A DNA stretch of 10,798 bases from CAVHXA01 sp963639765 (lineage in GTDB: Bacteria; Bacillota; Clostridia; Oscillospirales; Oscillospiraceae), in assembly GCA_963639765.1 (NCBI GenBank), contig CAVHXA010000064.1, positions 1 to 10,798 on the forward strand. Reading direction: 5' to 3'. The translations under genes and the position numbers were made by a program. How positions within the stretch are numbered: position 1 is the first letter of the stretch; each line of letters starts with the position of its first letter. The notes under the pieces are model-generated. The model did not search any database and was not told the DNA's origin. It saw only the letters and a program-made list of their open reading frames with translations. Shown piece by piece: positions 1-6,503 of this stretch.

Positions 1-14
1 GGTGGGAGAGTGGT

Positions 15-59
15 TTACGGCATCTCCTCCGGCGTTTGTTCTTCAGGTGCATTCATCAT
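15..59 (-). other. Possible tiny ORF downstream of the fusion gene (edge)
   Basis: After the fusion gene stop at 98, the minus strand carries AAAGAGG (about 97-91) and an open frame ending in TAA at 17-15. An ATG at 59 gives 14 residues (MMNAPEEQTPEEMP). Starting at an ATT at 86, nearer the AAAGAGG, would give 24 residues. The acidic, proline-containing tail looks protein-like but the start is unclear. No terminator hairpin is seen between 98 and the window edge, so the transcript may continue leftward. Confidence 0.2.
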
Positions 60-97
60 TGCGCACCAAATATCGATAAGTTCAATTAAACCTCTTT

Positions 98-3000
98 TTA
101 TAGCAATCCTTCACGGAGCATTATGTTGATTGCATCGAGTGTCGGAGTACCAACAGCCTTGCTTACCCTAAGGCGGTTCAGAGCATCATTGTAAACCTCC
201 AATGTATCATCATCAAACAGTGCCCATTCCACAAGATCCAGTTTGCCAGGATGTGCTTCCACAAATTCGTTTACTGTCCGGACAGCAATCTCTGCGGCTT
301 GATCCTTGGGATAAGAATATACCCCGGTCGAGATTGATGGGAATGCTACAGATCGAATTCCGTTGTCAACTGCCAGACGAAGCGAATTAAGGTAGCAATC
401 CGCCAGTTTCTGCGCCTCTTGTTGATTTCCGCCATGCCAAACCGGACCAACTGTATGGATGATGTGCTTGCAGGGAAGTTTGTATGCGGCAGTGATTTTT
501 GCTTCGCCGGTTTCACAGCCATGTAGGGTCTTGCACTCCTCCAACAGTTGATGCCCGGCAGCCCTGTGAATAGCACCGTCAACACCGCCACCTCCCAACA
601 AACTCTCGTTAGCTGCATTCACAATGGCATCCACATCGGAAAGCTTTGTGATATCCGCCTTGATCATTCTGATCTCTGTTATATTGGCTTTCCGCAGATT
701 GCTTCCTCCGCCAAACTCTGCACGCAGTTCCATCAGTATCTTGCCAAGCAGATTCTGACCCGGCCAGTCCTGCGGATTCATATCGGCAGCATCGGCTGCA
801 ATAAGAGCAATGCCCCAGACTTTGTCCTTAGGACTTGCCTCAGCCAATATACTGTCTCCTGTCGTCAGAAGTCTGGCCTTCAGGTCCGGATTCTGCTCAT
901 ACTTGGCACGATTAGCGGCCTTCACAATCTCATATTTTGCGGCATCCCATACTGCAGAATCAAAAGGTGTGACCAATTTGCCCAGATTCTTACATCCGCC
1001 CGGTGTGTTTGCGCGGAGAATCTTTGTGTAGTTCTCAGCATCATGGAAGAGCTTCGCTTTCTGCGCCATCATATACTGCTCTACGCAGAAATATTGAAAA
1101 TCGTCTATGATGAAGTCTCTTCTGTACCAGTTACTGAACCACCCGTTCTCCTCGTCATCCTTCCAGAAAAATGTACAAGAAGGTTTTATAGGGACAGGCT
1201 GGTAGCGATGCATCTCCATATACTTAGAGATCCACGCGGGATCTGAATAATGGCTGAACTCATCCATCTGGCAGCCATGGCACAGGTCATCGGCCATCTC
1301 CAGGATCACATCATGCAGCTCCAGGTTCTTTTTCCATTTCGCATCAATTGCCTCATATCCGACCAATGCACCGAGAATGTTCCCGGTCACAGCACCTGTA
1401 GAATCACTGTCGCCTTTGTGATTGACAGATACTACGATTGCCTTGGAAAAATCATGTTGATATTTCAATGCGCAGTAGAGAGCTATGCCTAGGGTTTCCT
1501 CAGCCACCCAGCCTTCACCCAAAGCATGGATATTGTCCAGATCCGGCTGGGCATTCTCAGACAGGCGAACCGCCCTGTCAATGATATCCGTAAGTTCCTG
1601 CAGATGTTTATCCCCTGCAAAAAGCTTTGCAACAGTATCCCGCGCTTCCAGAATCATTTCCTTTAGCGTCATGGAATCTGAGGACGTGATGCATCTGTTT
1701 ATAACATGAGCTGCAACTGCTGCCGGCATGTAGCCCAGAGAATGACTATGCGTGATAGCTGCGATCTGTGCTGCCTCCATATCCAATTCCGCAATGTCCC
1801 CGTAGTAGTTTTCTCCCGCGCGGTATTTCAGGGCAATTGGAGCGATACGCATAATGCCTCCGCAGCCCTTGCTGTGATTGATCGGATTCGCAATAAAATC
1901 TTCGACACAACCTGTGTTAGCCCTAACTTTAAGCGCCGACAGGCAGGTATTACCCGGAGCCCGAAGGGCATAAAGTTCAGGGACATCCCGCAGCCAGGAA
2001 CGACCGCCTTCCTTCGTGCATCGCTCATATTTGTTGAATGTTTTGATGTCAGAGTGCTGCGTCTTTAACCAATCCTGATAGGCATCCGCAACATATGCTC
2101 TGGGATTCGCACCGATTCCACGCATGGACATTCTGGTATCGCCAACAAGGATACCATTTCCGGTAAAAAGCGTCATCTGTGTATCATCTGAAATCAGGGC
2201 TTTTCCATTTGTGAGCTCATACTCTGTGATACCGTCTTTTCCATAGTGACCGAATATCTGGGTCTCGTTCTTGAATTCAATGGCGTAACCCAGAGCATCA
2301 CCGATTGCACCGCCAATCAAGCTTCCACGGATTTGATCCAGATGCACCTCTGTCTTTCTCAATGCATTCAAAGCTCTTGCATCTTCTTCTGCATTCTCTT
2401 TGCGGTAGAAGTTGCTGAAATTTCTGGAGAACTCATTGAAGTTATAAGATTTCTCGGAACGGTCCAGCACGGCAAAATCGATCCTGCGGAAGAAATCTTC
2501 CAGTTTCATTCCGTCGTAATCAAATTCTTTCATAGCCTTGTAGAAAAGGTCTGATACGATACGGGCGTCATTACCGAATGCCCCGCAACCAAATGCGCCA
2601 AAAATCACCATCTGATAGCCCAGATGAGCAGCACACTTAAGCATAGCGGTAATCCGCTGATAAAGCACATCTTCGTATTCCTGCTCTGTCGTTCCCTCTA
2701 TGCCATACGAAAGCACGGGAGCCGCACATGTCATGACAGACACAATTGCGCTCTCTGGAAGCAGGTCTCCATTCTCATCCTTAATGATCTCCACCTTGGG
2801 AGTAATCATAATAGCATCGGAACCCATATAGGTATGAAGAGACTTATTATAGCTATAATAAGCTTTTGCAGTGTCCGACTCGAGAGACAGCAGAAGAGAA
2901 CTCTTTCTGCAGAGATCCTCCTCCTGAGCTTTTGCACCTCTGCGCACTCCACCACCCGGATTCACCGGATTAGCCAGATTCAATACTAACACCGGAAGAT

Positions 3001-3280
3001 GTCCCTTACCAAGCAGAAAGTCGGCATCCTTAGTGCGCTTTCGGGCAAGTGTGTAAGAATCGACGTTTTCACAGCCAATACCCACACGGCCCATGAAATG
3101 AATGTGCTGAAAAGAGGTATCCGCCTCTATTCGTTCAATATCCTGCGGAAGGTATACGAAGATATCCTCCATCTCAGCTCGAGAAAGTTTTAGCTGTATC
3201 GTCTTGTCATTGATAGAGTAATGTCCTCTACGAAGGATATCCAGGGTATCGGTCAGCATCGCTATATTGTCCTGTCTCAT
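98..3280 (-). CDS. Four-domain ADP-ribose hydrolase fusion: PARG (TIGR02452) + ADP-ribosylglycohydrolase + NADAR + macrodomain
   Basis: The 1060-residue protein joins four ADP-ribose-processing modules. Residues about 1-275 are a bacterial-type PARG (TIGR02452/DUF2263) with the signature GGG (109-111), seven residues, then QEE (119-121), and the later block FGAFGCGAFGND (227-238). Residues about 313-690 are a DraG/ARH-type glycohydrolase with GDALG (327-331), SDDT (364-367) and GDSDS (623-627), the Mg-binding acidic clusters, plus GCGGIMRIAP (472-481). Residues about 700-857 are NADAR (YbiA-like) with VEQYMMAQK (733-741), W778 and W822. After a GGGS linker, residues about 868-1035 are a MacroD-like macrodomain with NAAN (888-891), GGGGVDGAIHRAAG (896-909) and ISTGVY (983-988). 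Known members of these families cleave poly-ADP-ribose, protein-linked ADP-ribose or guanine-linked ADP-ribose. No signal peptide or membrane segment is seen, so it is probably cytosolic. The start is set by a strong ribosome binding site. Combined de-ADP-ribosylation is inferred, and the substrate and partner are unknown. Confidence 0.96.
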   Translation of the reverse strand: MRQDNIAMLTDTLDILRRGHYSINDKTIQLKLSRAEMEDIFVYLPQDIERIEADTSFQHIHFMGRVGIGCENVDSYTLARKRTKDADFLLGKGHLPVLVLNLANPVNPGGGVRRGAKAQEEDLCRKSSLLLSLESDTAKAYYSYNKSLHTYMGSDAIMITPKVEIIKDENGDLLPESAIVSVMTCAAPVLSYGIEGTTEQEYEDVLYQRITAMLKCAAHLGYQMVIFGAFGCGAFGNDARIVSDLFYKAMKEFDYDGMKLEDFFRRIDFAVLDRSEKSYNFNEFSRNFSNFYRKENAEEDARALNALRKTEVHLDQIRGSLIGGAIGDALGYAIEFKNETQIFGHYGKDGITEYELTNGKALISDDTQMTLFTGNGILVGDTRMSMRGIGANPRAYVADAYQDWLKTQHSDIKTFNKYERCTKEGGRSWLRDVPELYALRAPGNTCLSALKVRANTGCVEDFIANPINHSKGCGGIMRIAPIALKYRAGENYYGDIAELDMEAAQIAAITHSHSLGYMPAAVAAHVINRCITSSDSMTLKEMILEARDTVAKLFAGDKHLQELTDIIDRAVRLSENAQPDLDNIHALGEGWVAEETLGIALYCALKYQHDFSKAIVVSVNHKGDSDSTGAVTGNILGALVGYEAIDAKWKKNLELHDVILEMADDLCHGCQMDEFSHYSDPAWISKYMEMHRYQPVPIKPSCTFFWKDDEENGWFSNWYRRDFIIDDFQYFCVEQYMMAQKAKLFHDAENYTKILRANTPGGCKNLGKLVTPFDSAVWDAAKYEIVKAANRAKYEQNPDLKARLLTTGDSILAEASPKDKVWGIALIAADAADMNPQDWPGQNLLGKILMELRAEFGGGSNLRKANITEIRMIKADITKLSDVDAIVNAANESLLGGGGVDGAIHRAAGHQLLEECKTLHGCETGEAKITAAYKLPCKHIIHTVGPVWHGGNQQEAQKLADCYLNSLRLAVDNGIRSVAFPSISTGVYSYPKDQAAEIAVRTVNEFVEAHPGKLDLVEWALFDDDTLEVYNDALNRLRVSKAVGTPTLDAINIMLREGLL

Positions 3281-3290
3281 ATAATGATTG

Positions 3291-3300
3291 CCTCCTCCTG
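3291..3300 (-). promoter_or_regulatory. Strong ribosome binding site of the ADP-ribose hydrolase fusion gene
   Basis: On the minus strand this reads CAGGAGGAGG, a near-perfect and doubled Shine-Dalgarno core. It lies 10 bases before the ATG at 3280-3278, fixes the start of the large fusion gene, and predicts efficient translation. Confidence 0.85.
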
Positions 3301-3337
3301 CTTTTCCAAGTTGATACCATTGTAATTTAACACTTAC

Positions 3338-3346
3338 ATTGTACCA
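3338..3346 (-). promoter_or_regulatory. Candidate extended -10 promoter for the fusion gene
   Basis: The minus strand reads TGGTACAAT, which fits the extended -10 pattern TGnTAtAAT with one departure (C for the third base). No good -35 hexamer is present 17 bases upstream, consistent with an extended -10 promoter or one needing an activator. It would give a 5' leader of roughly 50 bases. It is placed by eye and is a candidate only. Confidence 0.4.
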
Positions 3347-3356
3347 GAATGGTGCA

Positions 3357-3385
3357 CAACTTTCACCAGAAAGTTGATTAAATCA
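3357..3385. promoter_or_regulatory. Palindromic operator-like element upstream of the fusion gene
   Basis: Two adjacent inverted repeats are visible. The first, 3357-3376, has perfect 8-base arms CAACTTTC and GAAAGTTG around ACCA. The second, 3375-3385, is TGATT-A-AATCA. The first lies just upstream of the candidate extended -10, about where a -35 box would be, so a bound protein could repress or activate the promoter. No regulator gene is visible in the window. It could instead be a small RNA hairpin in a longer leader. Confidence 0.4.
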
Positions 3386-3424
3386 GCATCTTCATAGATA
3401 AAGTCCGTATAATGGTGTAAATTC

Positions 3425-3496
3425 AAAAAACAAAAGCGCAGCGCTGAACCTACCACAGTATGAATCGGTGGAGGATCAGATTGCTGTGCTTTTGTT
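3425..3496 (-). terminator. Intrinsic terminator at the end of the lipoprotein / zinc-ribbon cluster
   Basis: On the minus strand, AACAAAAGCACAGC (3496-3483) pairs with GCTGCGCTTTTGTT (3442-3429), 14 base pairs with one G-U, and runs into TTTTTT (3430-3425). The 40-base loop can form a further imperfect stem (CTGAaCCTaCC against GGaGGaTCAG on the plus strand). The element begins 68 bases past the stop at 3565. A smaller hairpin, 3517-3541 (TTTACA and TGTAAA arms), lies between them. It separates the envelope cluster from the ADP-ribose hydrolase gene, implying the latter has its own promoter. Confidence 0.75.
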
Positions 3497-3564
3497 AAAG
3501 GTGTAGTCAGGCGGCATTTACAGGCACTGAATGCGTGTAAACAATCAGCTCCGGTTCACAGTCA

Positions 3565-4749
3565 TCACCATTCGACGTGAAGGCGAGCGCCAGTGCCGAA
3601 GTTTGGGTCTGTTACGGACACATAGTATTCCTCGCAGTCCTCCGGCACAACGTAGATAAACATGCCCGCTTTCTCCTCGTCGGGCTCAATCTCGGTATAC
3701 AAAAAGGTCTCGCACTCCTCAAGCGAGTACATGGTATAGTACGGGTCGTAGCATTGCCCCTGACTATCCATGAGAGGATACACATTGCTAAAAGCAATTT
3801 CCTCATCGGTAGTATTTTGCACTTCGACATAAAAAATCACAAATTTATTGCCATCCGGAGCCTCCTCGGGGTTCATATCCCAATTTGACAGATCATCCGT
3901 TTCCACACAGGCACTGACATACAGCCCGAACGTGCCGAGATTTATTGGGCTGCCGAAGGACACATCTGCCCATCTTGTAATACCCGGAGCGGCATCGTTT
4001 TCCTCGTAGACATAGTTGTAGTCGTCCACGTCGTCATAGCTGTCATCAATATCTCCGTCGCATTCCCCATCGCATTCCTCATCCTGTCCTGCGGCGTAGC
4101 TGTCTACGGCCATTTCCACCTCACTGGTCATAACGCCGGTGATCAGCCATTCGCCATCATACGAGAAAGGAGCGATCTTCCATTCGCCGTTTGCTTTGAT
4201 GCACTGGAAATCTATATCGAGAGTTATGGTATCTGTCTCCACGGACTGGACTGCCTCTTCAATGATGCGGTCAAGCAGGGCATCCAGGTCTGCTGCATCC
4301 GCTTCGTCTTCTGTCATGCTATCAACTTGCGCATAGTATTCGTCCCACGCTGTAAACACAACCGGTGTGGCGTCTACATATGTGAAGGTAACAGTCGTCG
4401 AGGCGTTATCGCCATTCTCCTTTACCTCGCCGATTTCATAGGTCATTTTTGCAGCACATTCAATCAAATATTTTAATAGTGCCTCTGACTGTGCCAACCG
4501 GCGGCTGTCATTCAGGTTTTCCCAGTCATCTGCACCGTTTTCCATACAGGAAGCAGCCTTCTCGTAGTCGCATTCCTTTATAGCATCGCAGAAGGTTTCC
4601 ACTACGGCGGCAGAACCTGTTTTTTCAGCGATAGAAGCGGAAGTCGGGTTTTCCGAGCTTGCAGCGGTCGAGCTTGCCTGATTGCCGGAGCAGCCGGCAA
4701 TGGACAGTGCAAGCGCAAGCACAAGTATGCTCGAAACAATCTTTTTCAT
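3565..4749 (-). CDS. Lipoprotein with C-terminal DUF4352-like domain
   Basis: The 394-residue protein has an N-terminal signal MKKIVSSILVLALALSIAGC whose lipobox makes C20 the lipidation site, so it should sit on the outer face of the membrane. A Ser/Ala/Thr-rich spacer (21-45) is followed by residues about 47-200, which resemble in outline the NTF2-like/DUF4878-type extracytoplasmic domains (helical start VETFCDAIKECDYEKAASCM, later strands to FQCIKANGEWKIAPF). A very acidic linker with two CDG turns (223-252) precedes residues about 262-394, whose pattern (LYVSACVETD, KFVIFYVEVQNTTDEEI) fits a DUF4352 immunoglobulin-like domain. A GGAG site lies 11 bases before the ATG. It is the last gene before the terminator. 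The specific role is unknown; DUF4352 lipoproteins are common in Firmicutes and are poorly characterised. Confidence 0.9.
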   Translation of the reverse strand: MKKIVSSILVLALALSIAGCSGNQASSTAASSENPTSASIAEKTGSAAVVETFCDAIKECDYEKAASCMENGADDWENLNDSRRLAQSEALLKYLIECAAKMTYEIGEVKENGDNASTTVTFTYVDATPVVFTAWDEYYAQVDSMTEDEADAADLDALLDRIIEEAVQSVETDTITLDIDFQCIKANGEWKIAPFSYDGEWLITGVMTSEVEMAVDSYAAGQDEECDGECDGDIDDSYDDVDDYNYVYEENDAAPGITRWADVSFGSPINLGTFGLYVSACVETDDLSNWDMNPEEAPDGNKFVIFYVEVQNTTDEEIAFSNVYPLMDSQGQCYDPYYTMYSLEECETFLYTEIEPDEEKAGMFIYVVPEDCEEYYVSVTDPNFGTGARLHVEW

Positions 4750-4815
4750 CTTTTCAACTTCTCCTTTGCATCTGCTTTACGAATTGTCTTTCCAGTCTGC
4801 TCGTTATACCGCTCC

Positions 4816-4835
4816 TTAAAACGGCGTCGTTTCAA
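4816..4835 (-). other. Small hairpin in the leader of the DUF4352-type lipoprotein gene
   Basis: The minus strand reads TTGAAACG-ACGC-CGTTTTAA, an 8-pair stem (one G-U) with a four-base loop, 66 bases before the lipoprotein ATG. The 175-base gap from 4750 to 4924 also holds the plus-oriented terminator hairpin but no convincing promoter. Its function is unknown; it may stabilise or modulate the downstream message. Confidence 0.3.
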
Positions 4836-4861
4836 GACCGATTTGCATCTTTGTTCAAGCA

Positions 4862-4910
4862 ATACCGCAGCACTCGGCAGGAATACTGCGGTATCACTTT
4901 TTTGTTTTTT
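4862..4910 (+). terminator. Plus-strand-oriented intrinsic terminator between two minus-strand lipoprotein genes
   Basis: ATACCGCAG (4862-4870) and CTGCGGTAT (4886-4894) are perfect 9-base arms around 15 bases, followed on the plus strand by TTTTTTGTTTTTT (4898-4910). On the minus strand the hairpin lacks a T-run, so it should stop plus-strand transcription and only weakly affect the gene cluster. This orientation is odd because no plus-strand gene is supported here. Confidence 0.6.
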
Positions 4911-4924
4911 GAGATTATCCGAAT

Positions 4925-5641
4925 TTACTTCGTGACAACTACGATCGATTCAAGGATTGCTTTAACAAGTGGATCGTCTGCCTCCATCTTTTCAGTGTCA
5001 ACCTTAACACGGATAAAAGCTCCCCCTCCGTAGCTGTTCCCGTTCTCGGCATAAGCGGTAAAATATGTTTCCTCACTATACTCGGTAGAAATATCGATCC
5101 GGGTATATGTGTTTTCGCCGTATGTTGCGGTATCGCCGATCGTGTACTTGCCTTCCTTGGAGGTTTGGAGATTGCAAAGGTCGATCGTACGCTGAATCGC
5201 ATCGTCCTGGCTGTAGACCATACTTTGCGTATTAACATCAACTCTGACGGGGGTGCCATACGAACCTGTTTCGTTTATATCGATTATTATGTAGCCGTGC
5301 AGAGGTTCATCCTCGTCGATATAGAAATCATAAGCCTCGTAGCTGTAGCCTTCGGGGACTGTAAACTTGACAAGGCCCGCGTCAAGGTCGGCAGGACCGT
5401 CACCCGTGTCGCCCTCTTGCATTCCCGCAGGCTCCTGAGTTTCCTCAGGCTGCTGAGTTTCCACATTGGCCTCCTCAGGCTGCTGGGACTCCGTCTTCTC
5501 ATTGGATGTGTCGGGCACGCTACTTTCAGATCTTTCAGATTCGGTGACATTTGCGTCGGTACTACCACTGCTGCTGTTTCCACAGGCACAAAGGCTGACA
5601 GCAATCGTGAGTGACATAAGTAATGCGATAAATTTTTTCAT
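4925..5641 (-). CDS. Small lipoprotein of unknown function with QQPEE-repeat linker
   Basis: The 238-residue protein starts with a lipoprotein signal, MKKFIALLMSLTIAVSLCAC, with C20 as the lipidated cysteine. A Ser/Glu-rich spacer (21-88) contains a repeated ETQQPEE / ESQQPEE element (residues 51-57 and 61-67), probably a flexible tether across the cell wall. The globular part (about 88-238) begins with KFTVPEGYSYEAY and ends with a helix and strand, DPLVKAILESIVVV. That start and finish resemble in outline the DcrB/LpqN/Mog1-like folds of secreted proteins, but this is a weak inference and I do not recognise the family. AAGGA nine bases before the ATG supports the start. It follows the TPM gene by 71 bases with no terminator seen, so it is probably co-transcribed. 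Confidence 0.87.
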   Translation of the reverse strand: MKKFIALLMSLTIAVSLCACGNSSSGSTDANVTESERSESSVPDTSNEKTESQQPEEANVETQQPEETQEPAGMQEGDTGDGPADLDAGLVKFTVPEGYSYEAYDFYIDEDEPLHGYIIIDINETGSYGTPVRVDVNTQSMVYSQDDAIQRTIDLCNLQTSKEGKYTIGDTATYGENTYTRIDISTEYSEETYFTAYAENGNSYGGGAFIRVKVDTEKMEADDPLVKAILESIVVVTK

Positions 5642-5712
5642 AAGAGCAGTTCCTTTCTCAAAATGGTTATTGTTTCATTGTAGAGGCATTTGATTGATCC
5701 GTTCTATGCTTC

Positions 5713-6492
5713 TCAGAACTTTCCGCTCCTGCCGGAGCCACCGCCGCCGGAATGCGAGCGGCTGCCGCCGGAATGCGAACTTCTTTGGATCTTTCGGCGT
5801 GTCTCGGTGCGATATGCAAAGACATCGGTTTTACCCAGCAGGTTCAGATTTCCGGCGATATAGTCGGAAGCAGTTGCCTTTTTTGACACGTTGCTCATGA
5901 GCATCCAGAGAAATGCCACAGCCAGCAAAGCAACAAACAAAGACATGCCCACCACGATGATGATTGCAAACGCCGGACTTTCGCGCACCGGTTTGCCGTC
6001 TGCCGCCTTTTGCAGATAGACAGAGCATTGTGTGATATAGTCCGCAAAACCGCCGTACCAGTCATTTTCGCTAAAGTTGTCAAGGAAAGCTTCCTCAAGC
6101 TTTTCCTGCCCATACGAATCAAACGCATATTCGCATTTTTCGCCGTAGCAAAACATCGCCCAATCACGATCAGACATGCTGAGAAGCAGCATAATGCCGT
6201 CTCTGCCTTCCCCTTCACCCATGGTGTATGTATGGTAGATGTCGCTCGTTGTCTCGTAAACATCCCCGAAACCGTAGTCACGATAATCATCCAGCGTGAT
6301 AACGTAAACACCTACGCCATATTGATGGGAAACATCTTCTGCCAACTGCTCCAGCTGCAGATCTTCGTCTGCAGTGAGCAGCCCGGCATCATCTGTAACA
6401 TAGTACAACTGTGCCTCGGCGTACGCTGTGCTCACACAAAAGACAAGCATTGTCATAGCAGCAAGCACAAAACAGAAAAATTTTCTTTTCAT
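5713..6492 (-). CDS. TPM-domain membrane protein (YdjH/YgcG-like)
   Basis: The start is placed at the ATG at 6492, giving 259 residues, because AGGGGG lies 7 bases upstream and a signal peptide follows directly (MKRKFFCFVLAAMTMLVFCV, likely cleavage after AYA, residue 25). An in-frame upstream start at 6519 would overlap the preceding gene and bury the signal. Residues about 30-162 form a TPM domain (PF04536): YYVTDDAGLLTADEDLQLEQ, then GVGVYVITLDDY, GEGRDGIMLLLSMSDRDWAM and a helix ending at SVYLQ. One transmembrane helix (about 174-199) precedes a cytoplasmic tail ending in a Ser/His/Gly-rich run. Such tails are usual in YgcG-type proteins. Its neighbours suggest partnership with the zinc-ribbon/TM and SPFH proteins, as for B. 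subtilis YdjH with YdjG and YdjI. The biochemical activity is uncertain. Confidence 0.92.
   Translation of the reverse strand: MKRKFFCFVLAAMTMLVFCVSTAYAEAQLYYVTDDAGLLTADEDLQLEQLAEDVSHQYGVGVYVITLDDYRDYGFGDVYETTSDIYHTYTMGEGEGRDGIMLLLSMSDRDWAMFCYGEKCEYAFDSYGQEKLEEAFLDNFSENDWYGGFADYITQCSVYLQKAADGKPVRESPAFAIIIVVGMSLFVALLAVAFLWMLMSNVSKKATASDYIAGNLNLLGKTDVFAYRTETRRKIQRSSHSGGSRSHSGGGGSGRSGKF
5743..5778 (-). repeat. Short direct repeat, 21-base period, encoding the Ser/His/Gly tail
   Basis: The 15-base unit GCCGCCGGAATGCGA occurs at 5743-5757 and 5764-5778 (plus-strand reading), in phase with the reading frame. It encodes the repeated Ser-His-Ser-Gly-Gly near the C-terminus of the TPM protein. It most likely arose by local duplication and could vary in copy number. 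Confidence 0.6.
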
Positions 6493-6503
6493 AGCGTCGC
6501 CCC

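Noticed and set aside
548..1246. Plus-strand open frame of 232 codons opposite the fusion gene
   Set aside because: It lies antisense to the NADAR, macrodomain and ARH regions, whose motifs are intact. It has no domain pattern or ribosome binding site.
3408..3413. Plus-strand TATAAT as a promoter
   Set aside because: The -10 is perfect but the base run 17 upstream (AGCATC) is not a -35 hexamer, and no plus-strand gene follows. Kept only as a possible antisense start in a finding.
3425..3541. Hairpin region as a MITE, integron attC site or mobile-element end
   Set aside because: There is no flanking target duplication, transposase or integrase. The T-run and position after a gene fit a terminator better.
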